This document shows, one piece after another, positions 25,212 to 33,895 of a DNA stretch of 46,554 nucleotides. How positions within the stretch are numbered: position 1 is the stretch's first letter; the number at the start of each line of letters is the position of its first letter. This DNA is from JAXMHQ01 sp046346665 (lineage in GTDB: Bacteria; Verrucomicrobiota; Verrucomicrobiia; Limisphaerales; JAXMHQ01), in assembly GCA_046346665.1 (NCBI GenBank), contig JAXMHQ010000038.1, positions 1-46,554 of the forward strand. Reading direction: 5' to 3'. The translations under genes were made by a program, and so were the position numbers. The notes below the pieces were generated by a model that was given only the letters and a program-made list of their open reading frames with translations, was not told where the DNA came from and ran no database searches.

Positions 25212-25326
25212 TGAAATTCCTGTAGCGGCGGGAGCACCGCGTCTTTCTCTGCGTCTTTCTCTTGCGCCGCGCGGCTGGATTGGATATGGGAGTCGTGTTT
25301 TAGAAATATCCAACCCATCTCAAGTT

Positions 25327-26049
25327 ATGAAAATATCCCGAATTTACCTGGCCTTGGCCCTGCTCCCCGCGATTGGCTCCTTCTCCGCCTCGGCGCTTCC
25401 GCTGCCCGCGCCCGTTGGCCCCGTTCAACTTTCTATCAACCTTCAGGACCAGGTGGCTGAATACGAACTCGTCAGCACGTCCACGAACCGCACCTCGACC
25501 CAGACGAATATCACGAGCAATTACAAGTCGACCGTGAGCAGCGGCAAGGTGGATGCCGCCGGCATGCTCTACCTGCTGTCCAATTCCTTCAACACCAACT
25601 TCCCGCCCGGCGCCAAACTCGTCCTGCGCGGCTCGGGAGCCGACTTCGGATTCTTCGTCGCCGACAGCACCGGCACCAACCTCATCCTCAACACGAGCCC
25701 GATCCTGACCATCTCCTCCGACGCCAGCGTTTTCTCGGGATCCGAAAAAGTCACGGAGACCTTCAAGGGCGGCACCACCACCTACTCGGGCAACAACACC
25801 GAGTCCTATACCGCCCATTTCACGATCTCCTACAACGACAACACCTTCACCACCGCGGACGGCAAACACTCCATCTTTCAACTGTCCGGCGTCGGCAGCT
25901 CGAAGGTCTCCGAAAACATCGGCACCGGCAAAACCTCGGACACGGTCAACATCAACCTCGCCGGCAGCGGCACCTTTCGCGACGAATCCAGCGTGATCCT
26001 CCAGGGCTCCCTCAAAGTCACCCTCTCCGGCATCCTGGTCATTCTCTGA
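25327..26049 (+). CDS. Exported protein of unknown function
   Basis: 240 residues from the ATG at 25327, followed by a Sec signal (RIYLALALLPAIGSFSASA). The mature part is Ser/Thr/Asn-rich with alternating beta pattern (VQLSINLQDQVAEYELVSTSTNRTSTQTNITSNY... SYTAHFTISYNDNTFTTADGKHSIFQLSGVGSSKVSE...), suggesting an all-beta, possibly beta-barrel-like or jelly-roll protein. I do not recognise a family. Its frame, composition and position behind a palindromic element give no functional hint. It is probably monocistronic. Confidence 0.8.
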   Translation: MKISRIYLALALLPAIGSFSASALPLPAPVGPVQLSINLQDQVAEYELVSTSTNRTSTQTNITSNYKSTVSSGKVDAAGMLYLLSNSFNTNFPPGAKLVLRGSGADFGFFVADSTGTNLILNTSPILTISSDASVFSGSEKVTETFKGGTTTYSGNNTESYTAHFTISYNDNTFTTADGKHSIFQLSGVGSSKVSENIGTGKTSDTVNINLAGSGTFRDESSVILQGSLKVTLSGILVIL

Positions 26050-26353
26050 AAAAAACGCGCGGCGAACGCTCAAGGGAGATTGGCCTGTCCGATCAACGGA
26101 CCCTGCTCCGGAGAGCAATCCCGGCCCCGGCTCAAGGATCTCAACGCCGGTACTTGGATGCGAGCTGTTCGTCGCGCACTGTTAACCTCGCCCTTTCCCC
26201 GGCTGACAGCAACGGGAACCTATTCACGCGCAATTCACCGGCTGTTCACACCCGGTCCGCACGCCGGCCGAAAGGCGGAATGAACTCCCGGTTCGCGTCC
26301 CGCCCAGCTATGTTCAGGGCACGACTCGTGAACCCGCATCCCTCATCCACTCC
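26050..26353. other. Gene-free stretch
   Basis: About 300 bases between two + strand genes. Short Arg-rich frames only; I see no hairpin with a T-tract, no repeat shared with other gaps and no RNA gene. It should contain the promoter of the SGNH esterase gene. Confidence 0.5.
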
Positions 26354-27679
26354 ATGACGACCGCTTGTTTTCTTTCGCGCCTGCTGCTGTGCCTCGCACC
26401 CTGCCTTCTCCTCGCCTGCTTCGCGCAACCTGCCGGCGCCCGCGCCGGCGACGATCTCCGGCTGTCCTGGGATTGGTCCGGCGTCATCGGCACCGGCCAG
26501 AGCCTCGCCGTCGGCGAAGGCGGCAAACCCGTCCTGTCCACCATCCAGCCCTATAACAATCTCAAGCTCTCCACCGGCAACCTGCCCTGGCCCATCGACC
26601 CCACCGACCCGGCCCTCGCCCTGGTGCCGCTCACCGAACCCGACGGCCGCTACTCCACCAATTACCCCAGCTCCTGGCCGATGAATCTCGCCGGCGAAAC
26701 ACCCCACTCCGCCATGGCCAATCAAATCACTGCCATGGCCCGCGCCGCCGGACGCGATTACACCGGGGTTCACAGCGAAGTCGGCGAGAACGGGCAATGC
26801 ATGATTTACCTGCGCAAAAATCCCGAGAAGAAAGGCGTCAACGGCCGGTCCTACGAAGCGGCCCTCACCGAAACCCGCGCCATCACCCGCCTCGCCCGCG
26901 CCGCCGGAAAATCCTACGGCGTCGGCGCCATCATCGTCACCCACGGCGAATGCGACGCCGGCAACGTCCATTATGCACAGGATCTCCACCAGCTCTGGTC
27001 CGATTACAATTCCGACCTGCCCGCGATCACCGGGCAGACCCAGGCGCTGCAAATGATCGTCTCCCAGCAGAATTCCATCAACGACCGCTGCCCCTCCACG
27101 CTGGCCCAATGGAAGGTCGGCGTCGATCACCCCGAATCCATCGTCTGCTCCGGCCCGAAATACCAGTATCCCTACAGCGACGGCGTCCATCTCAACGCGC
27201 AGGGTTACCGCATGCTCGGCGAAAAATACGGCCAGATCTATTTCGAACGCGTCGTGCGCGGCCGGAACTGGCAGCCGCTCCAGCCCGTCTCCGCATCCCG
27301 CAAAGGCGCCGTCGTCACCGTCCGCTTCCACGTCCCCACCCCGCCCCTCGCCTGGGATGCCCAGATGGATCCCCCGCACGCCGCAACCCCGGAATGGAAA
27401 TCCGGCAGGGGATTTGAAATCGTCCGGGCCGACGGATCCAAAGCCGCCATCCAGTCGGCCGCCATTTCCGGGGACACGGTGGTTTTAACCTGCGAATCCG
27501 ACCCCGGCCGGGGCGCGCGGGTCAGCTACGCCTTGTACGGCGAAAAGGAAAAAATGAAAGCGCCCCACCCCGGCACGGCGCGCTGGGGGTTGCTGCGCGA
27601 TTCCGATCCGTTCCGGGGCGCGGTCACCGGCGCGGCGCAGCCGAACTATTCCGTCGCCTTCGAACTGCCGCTGGATTGA
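26354..27679 (+). CDS. SGNH/GDSL-type esterase (carbohydrate esterase-like), exported
   Basis: 441 residues. A signal or lipoprotein-like leader (FLSRLLLCLAPCLLLACFAQPAGA) is present; Cys22 in LLLAC could be a lipobox cysteine. The catalytic layout fits sialate O-acetylesterase-like SGNH enzymes: block I G-T-G48-Q-S50, a THGECD segment (196-201) resembling the QGESD block, and a late block V D276-G-V-H279 followed by LNAQGYRMLGEKYG. Ser50, Asp276 and His279 would be the triad. A C-terminal beta domain (VTVRFHVPTPPLAWD ... YSVAFELPLD) follows. Such enzymes remove acetyl groups from plant or bacterial polysaccharides. The last 34 bases overlap the convergent membrane-protein gene. Confidence 0.85.
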   Translation: MTTACFLSRLLLCLAPCLLLACFAQPAGARAGDDLRLSWDWSGVIGTGQSLAVGEGGKPVLSTIQPYNNLKLSTGNLPWPIDPTDPALALVPLTEPDGRYSTNYPSSWPMNLAGETPHSAMANQITAMARAAGRDYTGVHSEVGENGQCMIYLRKNPEKKGVNGRSYEAALTETRAITRLARAAGKSYGVGAIIVTHGECDAGNVHYAQDLHQLWSDYNSDLPAITGQTQALQMIVSQQNSINDRCPSTLAQWKVGVDHPESIVCSGPKYQYPYSDGVHLNAQGYRMLGEKYGQIYFERVVRGRNWQPLQPVSASRKGAVVTVRFHVPTPPLAWDAQMDPPHAATPEWKSGRGFEIVRADGSKAAIQSAAISGDTVVLTCESDPGRGARVSYALYGEKEKMKAPHPGTARWGLLRDSDPFRGAVTGAAQPNYSVAFELPLD

Positions 27680-28176
27680 GCCTTCCCGGCCGGGGCCTTC
27701 GGCTTGAACCGCTGCAGGTATTCGTCCTGCAACTGCTGCGCCAGCGTCAGCATCACACCGGTCGACCACGCGAACGTGAGGAGGCCGGCGATGGCGATCA
27801 TTCCCTCCAGCAGCCGCCAGCGCAGCACCAGGTTGAAATTGCAGCCCAGCGTCGTGTAATCCATCAGCGCCAGGTAATACGCCAGGCTGGCATTGGCGTT
27901 CGGCGACGACACCGCGTCTTTCCAGATGAAAAATCCCGCCCAGCTGAACACCTCGAGCAGGTGCACCACGATGATCATCCAGCTGGTCAGGACGATGGAC
28001 AGCAGTCCGAAAACAAGCGTGTGCTGCTTCTGAAAATGCGCCTTGAACCGCGCCATGGTTCGCAAAATCGTCAGCATCCCAAAGCCGTGAAACGCCAGGG
28101 TGACGGCCACAAGCAGGCAGCCCCAGATGATTTCATGAATGCCGGTGACGTAGATCTGATCCAGGTGGTTTTCCAT
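27646..28176 (-). CDS. Pore-loop channel-like membrane protein with degenerate selectivity filter
   Basis: 176 residues from the ATG at 28176. Hydrophobic helices at about 12-35, 54-76 and 122-147, and a re-entrant segment at 97-114. The block YYLALMDYTTLGCNFNLVLRWRLLEGMIAIAGLLTFAWSTG aligns by eye with the pore region of Ion_trans_2 two-TM potassium-channel-like proteins, where YTTLG is normally followed by YGD; here it reads G111-C-N-F. The WRLL and FxWST residues after the filter are kept. Ion selectivity is therefore unlikely to be that of a K+ channel. The tail is basic and Ser-rich. It starts four bases after the OprB-like porin gene on the same strand, so the two are co-transcribed. 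Its 3' end overlaps the SGNH gene. Confidence 0.8.
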   Translation of the reverse strand: MENHLDQIYVTGIHEIIWGCLLVAVTLAFHGFGMLTILRTMARFKAHFQKQHTLVFGLLSIVLTSWMIIVVHLLEVFSWAGFFIWKDAVSSPNANASLAYYLALMDYTTLGCNFNLVLRWRLLEGMIAIAGLLTFAWSTGVMLTLAQQLQDEYLQRFKPKAPAGKAQSSGSSKATE

Positions 28177-28180
28177 AGAG

Positions 28181-29656
28181 TTACCAGAGCATGTTGAACT
28201 GCATTTGAAAAACAACCGTGCGGTCCGCGACCGGGTTGGCCGCGGGATTCCACAGCACCTGGAGGTCGGGCTGCACCGACACCAGCGGCGTGAGCTGCAG
28301 CGCGTAGGTCCCCTCGAATCCGTATTCGTTCGAATGATACGCCGGGCCGAACGCCTTGGACGGCCGCGTCCACACGAACGCCGCCCCCAGAAAATCGTTG
28401 CTCAGCTTCGGCACCCAGCCCGCCGCCGCCAGCGGCCCCTGCACCACCAGGCCGGTCGCCGACTGGACCGACGCCCCGTCCGCGGTGATCCAAGTCCCCC
28501 CGAATCCAAACCTTCCGAACCAGGCGAACGGCGAATTCGTCCCGAGCTGCTGCTGGCAGTTCAACCCCAGGCCACCCTGCGTGGTCCCTTCCACCGTCGC
28601 GACAAACGGCTGCAGCCGGTAGGCGCCCGGCCCGAGCCCCGCGAGGTCCGACGGCGTCCAGCCCGCCTCCAGCAGCCATGCCCAGTTCCTGAACCCCAGG
28701 TGATCGAACGGCGAGGACCCCGGCCCCACGTTGAGGGCGCCGGTGCCTAACATGACATAACCCCATTCCGACGGCTGGTACTGGAGGTTCAACCCCAGGT
28801 TGTTGAACGGCAGCGGCAGCACGCCGCTGTTCACAAACGCGCTGTTCAAAAACTGGCCCTGGCTGTTGTTCGCATACGCGTTCGCATCCAGGTAATTGCT
28901 CTGGTCCACCTCCCCCGCCACCACCACCAGCTTCCCGTCCAGGAACGATTGCTGCCACGCCAGCTCCGAAATCCAGATGCCGTTCGGACCGAACACCGTC
29001 GCCTGGGGATTCACCACCGACCCGGCGTTCTCCTGCACCGTCTGCGACCGGCTCGCCACGGACAATCCCTGTTGCACGTTGATTTCCGTGCTGACCCAGC
29101 CCGCCCGCCCGGCGTCCGGCACCTGCGTCACCGCCCATTTGCCGACCCATGTCGCCGTGTAATATTGCAGCGCGCTCGCCCCCTGCGCCGCCCCGCTCAG
29201 GCTCACCAGCGTGAAACTCTGGTACAACCCATACCTCAGGCCCGCCTCCGAAAGATCGTACTTCGCCGCCTGAACGCCCTTCACCACCGGGTCGTTCGTC
29301 ATCGCCGCCCCCGGCTGCACCGCCGTGTTCCCGTATTCATCCAGGTTCGCCAGGTACGGCATCAGCACGGGCGGGGTTTCAGGAAACCATTCCCGGCCTG
29401 TCCGGGCCTCGCGGAGCCGCCGCCGCTGTTCCGCAGTCTGGGCGGCCCCCCTGGGCGCGGCGGGAATCTGGCGCGCCACACCCCCCGCCCCGGCGGGCGA
29501 CAGCGGGGACTGGAGCTGGTTGGTGGACACCTCCACGGCGCGGCCGAGCGGGTCGCTGGCCGGGAAGGCGTTGGTGCCCGCTCCCGGCTCGCCGAAGGCT
29601 CCCGGCACAATCAGGAGCACCGCAGCCGCCGGCATCCATGGCCGGCCGCGCAACAT
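28181..29656 (-). CDS. OprB-like carbohydrate-selective porin
   Basis: 491 residues from the ATG at 29656 (Met at 29635 is an alternative), with a Sec signal (MPAAAVLLIVPGAFG). After a linker rich in Gln, Arg and Ala, the barrel begins around VKGVQAAKYDLSEAGLRYGLYQSFTLVSL. Typical OprB features follow: ISELAWQQSFLDGKLVVVAGEVDQSNYLDANAYANN, NLGLNLQYQPSEWGYVMLGTG, and the repeated aromatic-terminated strands up to YEFEG-like GFEGTYALQLTPLVSVQPDLQVLWNP. The last strand VVFQMQFNMLW ends in an aromatic residue as required by the BAM machinery. OprB proteins pass sugars through the outer membrane. It lies 46 bases after the helicase gene and four bases before the channel-like gene. Confidence 0.9.
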   Translation of the reverse strand: MLRGRPWMPAAAVLLIVPGAFGEPGAGTNAFPASDPLGRAVEVSTNQLQSPLSPAGAGGVARQIPAAPRGAAQTAEQRRRLREARTGREWFPETPPVLMPYLANLDEYGNTAVQPGAAMTNDPVVKGVQAAKYDLSEAGLRYGLYQSFTLVSLSGAAQGASALQYYTATWVGKWAVTQVPDAGRAGWVSTEINVQQGLSVASRSQTVQENAGSVVNPQATVFGPNGIWISELAWQQSFLDGKLVVVAGEVDQSNYLDANAYANNSQGQFLNSAFVNSGVLPLPFNNLGLNLQYQPSEWGYVMLGTGALNVGPGSSPFDHLGFRNWAWLLEAGWTPSDLAGLGPGAYRLQPFVATVEGTTQGGLGLNCQQQLGTNSPFAWFGRFGFGGTWITADGASVQSATGLVVQGPLAAAGWVPKLSNDFLGAAFVWTRPSKAFGPAYHSNEYGFEGTYALQLTPLVSVQPDLQVLWNPAANPVADRTVVFQMQFNMLW

Positions 29657-29702
29657 CCCCGCGATTCCCGCTGGCAGTAAATTCGTGATGCACCCCAGCC
29701 TG

Positions 29703-32162
29703 TCAGATCCCGGGCCCGATGCCAACTGGATTGCCCGTCGACGGCCCCGCCGCCGACCAGAACCGCCCAAGAATCCGCCCCAGCTCGTCCTCGCCCCGCA
29801 CCACGGCCGGCTCCCACGCCGCCGGCATCAACCGGCGGTAGCGCGCCTCGGCAAACCGCGCGTCGACCAGCAGCACCGCGCCACGGTCGCGCTCCGATCG
29901 GATCACGCGGCCCGCCGCCTGCAGCACGCGGTTCATCCCCGGATAAAGTGAGGCGTAACCGAAACCGTCCCCGGTTTTCTCCTCAAAATAATCCCGGATC
30001 ACATTGCGCTCGGGACTGAGCTGCGGCAGCCCCACCCCGACGATCGCGACGCCGATCAGGCGCTCGCCCACAAGGTCGATGCCTTCCCCGAAGATGCCCC
30101 CCAGTACGCCGAATCCGACGACGGTGCCGGGCGTCCCGGATTGAAACCGGGCCAGGAATGCCGCGCGCCCGTCATCCGTCATTCCCGGGCGCTGAATCAC
30201 AACCTCAGTGCCGGCATGAGGCGGCTGGAACTGCGCAGCAAGGTCGTTCAAATAACGATAGGACGGGAGGTAGACCAGGTAATTCCCGGGCCGCGCCCCG
30301 ACGAAGGTCTCAATCGCCTTCGCCACGCGCCCCAGCGAGCCCGCCCGCGCCCGGAAATCCGTCCGCAAACCCGCGTGGAGGCACACCGCGAGGTTCTCCG
30401 GCGGGAAAGGCGATGCCAGCCGGAGCAGCGGGTCGGAAGTGTCTCCGCCCAGCAACTCGCGGTAATACTCCAGCGGCGTCAAGGTCGCGGAGAAGAACAC
30501 CGCGGCGGCGGCGCGCCCCGCCGCGTCGCGCAGCAGGCCGGAGGGATCGAGGCAGAACAGGCGGATGACGGCCCCGCCGCGCGCGGCGGCCCCGAGCAGC
30601 GTCGCATACCGCGCGTCGTAAAGCCCGGCCGTGCGCTGGAGGTTTTTCAGCCGGAAATACAGCCGCAGCAGGTCCTGCCGGAAATCCGCCGGTTGATTCG
30701 CCGCAAGCCAGTCCTCCGCCGTTTCAAGCGCAGCCGCCAGCGGCGCCTCCAGGCCCGGCGGCAGCGCGCGGCGTACACGGGTCCCCGCGACGGCGCCGTC
30801 CGGCTGCGCCCCAGCCCGGGTTTCCCGCGGCTCAAAATCAAATTCCCCCGGGTCTGCCGGCGGCGGGCCGGAACCCGCCAGTTCGCGAAGGACGGCGGCG
30901 AGGCGGCCCAGGGCCCGCGCACAACGCGAGCGCCCGCCCATCGCCCGCCGCACCGCGTCCAGTTCGCAGGTGTCCAGGTCCGCCGAAAACATCTCGCGCG
31001 CCCGGTCCACCAGGTTGTGCGCCTCATCGACCAGGAACCCGGCCCGCAACCCGGTTTCATCGAAATGACGCCGCAGGTAAACCTGGGGGTCGAACACATA
31101 ATTGTAATCGCAAATGACCGCGTCCACCCATTCGGAGACATCCAGGGACAGGGCGTAGGGGCAGACCTGGTGCGCGCGGCCGACCTGTTCCAGCGCGGGC
31201 CGGTGGATTTCCTCGAGGTCCAGCGCCGCGCGCAGGGCGGCGTGGATGCGGTCGTAATAGCCGCGCGCCAGCGGGCAGGCCTGGGGATCGCACGGAACGC
31301 CGTCGCGCACGCAGACCCGTTCGCGCGCGCTGAGCGTGACGGCGCGCAACCGGGCGCCGGCGGCGCGCAACCGGGCCGCGGCCTCCTCGGCCAGCCCCTG
31401 GCCGACATTGCGGGCGGTGAGATAGTACAGGCGCTCGAGTCGGCCTTCGCCCAGCGCTTTCACGGCCGGGAACAGCACCGACATCGTTTTGCCGATGCCT
31501 GTCGGCGCCTCGAGGAAGAGCGAGCGGCCGCGGGACAGCGCCCGGTAGGCGGCGACCGCCAGGTCGCGCTGGCCGGCGCGGTAGACCGGGAAAGGGAACG
31601 GCAGCCGGCGCAGCGACTCATCGCGCGCGCGGCACCAGGCGTGCCGTTCCCGGATCCATGCCCAGTAAACCGCCACGGCCGCCTCGAAAAACGCGTCCAG
31701 CTCGCCGCGGGTCCGGGTTTCGCGGATTTCCAGGACTCGCCCGTTGTCGAGGTGGATGTAGGCCAGTTGCAGGGTGAGGGATTGCAGGCCGTGTTCACGG
31801 GCATGGAGGCAGCCATAACAGCGGACCTGCGCCCAGTGGAGCGGATCGGGTTCGCCGTCCCACGCGCCCTGCACCGTCTTGATTTCCTCCACCACAACGC
31901 CGCCGGCTTCCTCGAACACGCCGTCGAGCCGGCCCTGCACCCGCAGCACAAATCCATCCCCCGGCTCCTCGTGCGCCACGCGGACTTCCTTGCGGTAACC
32001 TGCGGGGCGCGATCGCTGCCGCGCCAGGTGCGCCCGGGTCCCCTGCGGCCCGCGGTCGGCGCGCACAAAATCCCGCCCGGCTGACAGGTCCCCGCGGCGC
32101 AAGACAAACTCCACCAGGTCGCGCACGCGAACGCGGTAGACGGTTGGATCCGGCGGATTCAC
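29703..32162 (-). CDS. XPD/DinG-like superfamily 2 helicase with N-terminal PD-(D/E)XK nuclease-like domain
   Basis: 819 residues. The N-terminal ~170 residues contain D80 in VQGRLDGVF and E93-I-K95 in VVVEEIKT, the D...ExK arrangement of PD-(D/E)XK nucleases. The helicase core has Walker A E218-APTGIGKT, four Cys likely to ligate an Fe-S cluster (C284, C291, C296, C334), DEAH box D379-E-A-H382 in FLVDEAHNL, motif III FFSATLTPLEYY, and motifs V/VI near GIFGEGIDLVGE and QAAGRVIRSERDRG. This matches the COG1199 (DinG/XPD/Rad3) family, 5'-3' DNA helicases that unwind forks, R-loops or repair intermediates. The nuclease-helicase fusion is a known bacterial variant. Its location between GH8 and porin genes on the same strand seems unrelated to function. 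Confidence 0.94.
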   Translation of the reverse strand: MNPPDPTVYRVRVRDLVEFVLRRGDLSAGRDFVRADRGPQGTRAHLARQRSRPAGYRKEVRVAHEEPGDGFVLRVQGRLDGVFEEAGGVVVEEIKTVQGAWDGEPDPLHWAQVRCYGCLHAREHGLQSLTLQLAYIHLDNGRVLEIRETRTRGELDAFFEAAVAVYWAWIRERHAWCRARDESLRRLPFPFPVYRAGQRDLAVAAYRALSRGRSLFLEAPTGIGKTMSVLFPAVKALGEGRLERLYYLTARNVGQGLAEEAAARLRAAGARLRAVTLSARERVCVRDGVPCDPQACPLARGYYDRIHAALRAALDLEEIHRPALEQVGRAHQVCPYALSLDVSEWVDAVICDYNYVFDPQVYLRRHFDETGLRAGFLVDEAHNLVDRAREMFSADLDTCELDAVRRAMGGRSRCARALGRLAAVLRELAGSGPPPADPGEFDFEPRETRAGAQPDGAVAGTRVRRALPPGLEAPLAAALETAEDWLAANQPADFRQDLLRLYFRLKNLQRTAGLYDARYATLLGAAARGGAVIRLFCLDPSGLLRDAAGRAAAAVFFSATLTPLEYYRELLGGDTSDPLLRLASPFPPENLAVCLHAGLRTDFRARAGSLGRVAKAIETFVGARPGNYLVYLPSYRYLNDLAAQFQPPHAGTEVVIQRPGMTDDGRAAFLARFQSGTPGTVVGFGVLGGIFGEGIDLVGERLIGVAIVGVGLPQLSPERNVIRDYFEEKTGDGFGYASLYPGMNRVLQAAGRVIRSERDRGAVLLVDARFAEARYRRLMPAAWEPAVVRGEDELGRILGRFWSAAGPSTGNPVGIGPGI

Positions 32163-32220
32163 CGGGGCAGTGTCGGGGCGGCGGGCGGGCCGGGCAATTC
32201 GGAACTGGCCTCACCCGGGA

Positions 32221-33546
32221 TCAGCGCGGCGGCCAGATGCGGAATTCGCCCCCGCAATGCAGCAGCGCCATCATGTAGAGCAACCCCTCGTAATATCGCT
32301 CGAGTCCGTCCGGCACGGGCGTATTCCAGAGCGCTTCCACAAAAGCGCGGGCGCGGGGCTGGGTCGCCGCAAGGCTGGCCACCGCGTTCACCGCCACCAG
32401 GCCCTGCGCGTGCCGAACCTCCAGCACCCGGCCGTCCAGCGTAAATTGACAGCCGTACGCGTCCATGCCTTGCGCTTCAAAAAACGCCTGCAACCGGTCG
32501 CTCAGCTCCCGCTCGCGCGGATCGCGACCCCACCACGACCAGTCCACCGACCAGTTGCCCGCCGTTCGAAATGCGTCGTAACGGAAATTCTTCGACCCGG
32601 CATTCCAGCCGTTGGTCACGAACGTGCCGTCGAAGTTGGCGTAATCGGGTGTGAGCCCCGTTTTCGGATCGGCGACCCGCTGGAAATAATCGCGGCTCAC
32701 CTGCGCCGCTTCGAGCCAGAATTCCCGGTCCGCCGGCGGCCCCCATCGCGCCCACAATTCGTAGTATGCCGGCAGGTGATAGGACGGGTCCGTGAACTGG
32801 GGGCGCTCCGAGCTGGGCGAGAATACGATCATTTTGTGGCCCGGATGAAACAGCGGGCCGGCGGTGACCTGGGTCGTCCGATTGGTGCCGCGCCAGGTGC
32901 CGGTCACAGGGCCGGTGATTTGCGCCCGGTGCCGCATGTCCGTCAGCAGGCGGTCGGCTTCGGATTTGTAATCGTAGATGCCGCGTCCGTTGCCCCAGCG
33001 ATTCGCGGCGAAATAGAGGGCCATGACGTAATACGACTCGCCGTCGGGCGCAACGAACTGGCTCATCACCTGACCGTTCGTTCGCGCCTGCCAGGAGAAA
33101 AACCCGAATGAAGGATGCGCCGGGTCGGCGTGGTAAAGATAAGTCTTCGACCAGTTCCACAGCGCGTCGAATTCGGCTTTCCGGTCCAGTTCGACGGAGA
33201 TGATCATGCCGTAGGACAGACCTTCGGTGCGAACGTCGTTGTGTTTGATGTCGGTGATGTAAGCGAGAGGCCCGTTGGAATTGGACCCGGCGGTGTAGTA
33301 GATCGCCTGGTTGGTCGGATTTCCGTGAAAGAGTTGCTGGAACGCCCCGTCGATTTTTGCGCGCACGGCCGCCGGCGATTGGCCTGCCTCCACAAAGAGA
33401 TTCGGGTAACGCCCCGTCGCATAAGCGCCGGTCCCGTTGTCGACCGCGGCCCCGGCGGCTCCGGAGGGATTCAGTGAGGTGCCGGTAAGAATCGCGCCCA
33501 GGCACAAGGCCCGGGTCCAGTTTTGTGTTCGGTGAAAGGTGAGCAT
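32221..33546 (-). CDS. Glycoside hydrolase family 8 (exo-oligoxylanase-like)
   Basis: 441 residues with a Sec signal (TRALCLGAILTGTSLNPSGA). The GH8 (alpha/alpha)6 barrel is evident: acid E108 in NDVRTEGLSYGMIISVELD, the conserved D168 in APDGESYYVMALYFA, and D323 in FRYDAFRTAGNWSVDW, which occupies the place of the catalytic base (family knowledge: YDA-type Asp). DPSYHLPAYYELWA (252-265) is also diagnostic. The DVRTEG and APDGE spellings are closest to reducing-end xylose-releasing exo-oligoxylanases (Rex) rather than to cellulases. It would act in the periplasm or outside on xylan fragments with inversion. It is first in a minus-strand run (GH8, helicase, porin, channel-like) and divergent from the CotH protein gene. 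Confidence 0.94.
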   Translation of the reverse strand: MLTFHRTQNWTRALCLGAILTGTSLNPSGAAGAAVDNGTGAYATGRYPNLFVEAGQSPAAVRAKIDGAFQQLFHGNPTNQAIYYTAGSNSNGPLAYITDIKHNDVRTEGLSYGMIISVELDRKAEFDALWNWSKTYLYHADPAHPSFGFFSWQARTNGQVMSQFVAPDGESYYVMALYFAANRWGNGRGIYDYKSEADRLLTDMRHRAQITGPVTGTWRGTNRTTQVTAGPLFHPGHKMIVFSPSSERPQFTDPSYHLPAYYELWARWGPPADREFWLEAAQVSRDYFQRVADPKTGLTPDYANFDGTFVTNGWNAGSKNFRYDAFRTAGNWSVDWSWWGRDPRERELSDRLQAFFEAQGMDAYGCQFTLDGRVLEVRHAQGLVAVNAVASLAATQPRARAFVEALWNTPVPDGLERYYEGLLYMMALLHCGGEFRIWPPR

Positions 33547-33672
33547 GATGTGATGGGCAAGGTCATGTTAGCGCGATCCCGGCCCCGTGAAAAGCAACGG
33601 GTTGAAAGCGCTGGCCGTTTCAGGTGACCCTTGGGACTGCGGCGCCCGCCGAATACGCGCCTTCGGAATGCA

Positions 33673-33708
33673 GCAACCTTCGTGTCGTACGTACGACAAA
33701 AAGGTTGC
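33673..33708. repeat. 36-bp near-perfect palindrome
   Basis: Symmetric around 33690/33691: the inner 16 bases tgtcgtacgtacgaca are exact and the outer arms gcaacctt / aaggttgc are exact, with only a 2-base mismatch between them. It lies midway in the 349-base divergent gap between the GH8 and CotH genes, about 125 bases before one start and 190 before the other. It could be an operator for a dimeric regulator or a dispersed palindromic unit. The rest of the gap shows nothing else I can support. Confidence 0.85.
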
Positions 33709-33895
33709 AGGGGTCTGCGTGTCCGTAGTTTTCCTGTCATGTTGAAGGGCGTAAACCGGGTTGTGTGCGTGGCGGGGTACAGGGTAGAGTGGACGCTGGC
33801 CCTTGTTAGCCGGGGGCTGAATTCCGGTGCGATTGCGGCAGGGAAAGGCAGAAGAGGGACCCACCCGCGTCGCCCGGGCCGGTTCTTATTTGTAT

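Noticed and set aside
25239..25262. Two tandem copies of a 12-base word gcgtctttctct
   Set aside because: Too short and few to be a CRISPR array or a meaningful satellite; noted only with the preceding palindrome.
30141..32084. 647-residue open frame on the + strand opposite the XPD-like helicase
   Set aside because: Composition typical of a GC shadow, no recognisable motif, no ribosome site; the minus strand has a complete helicase.
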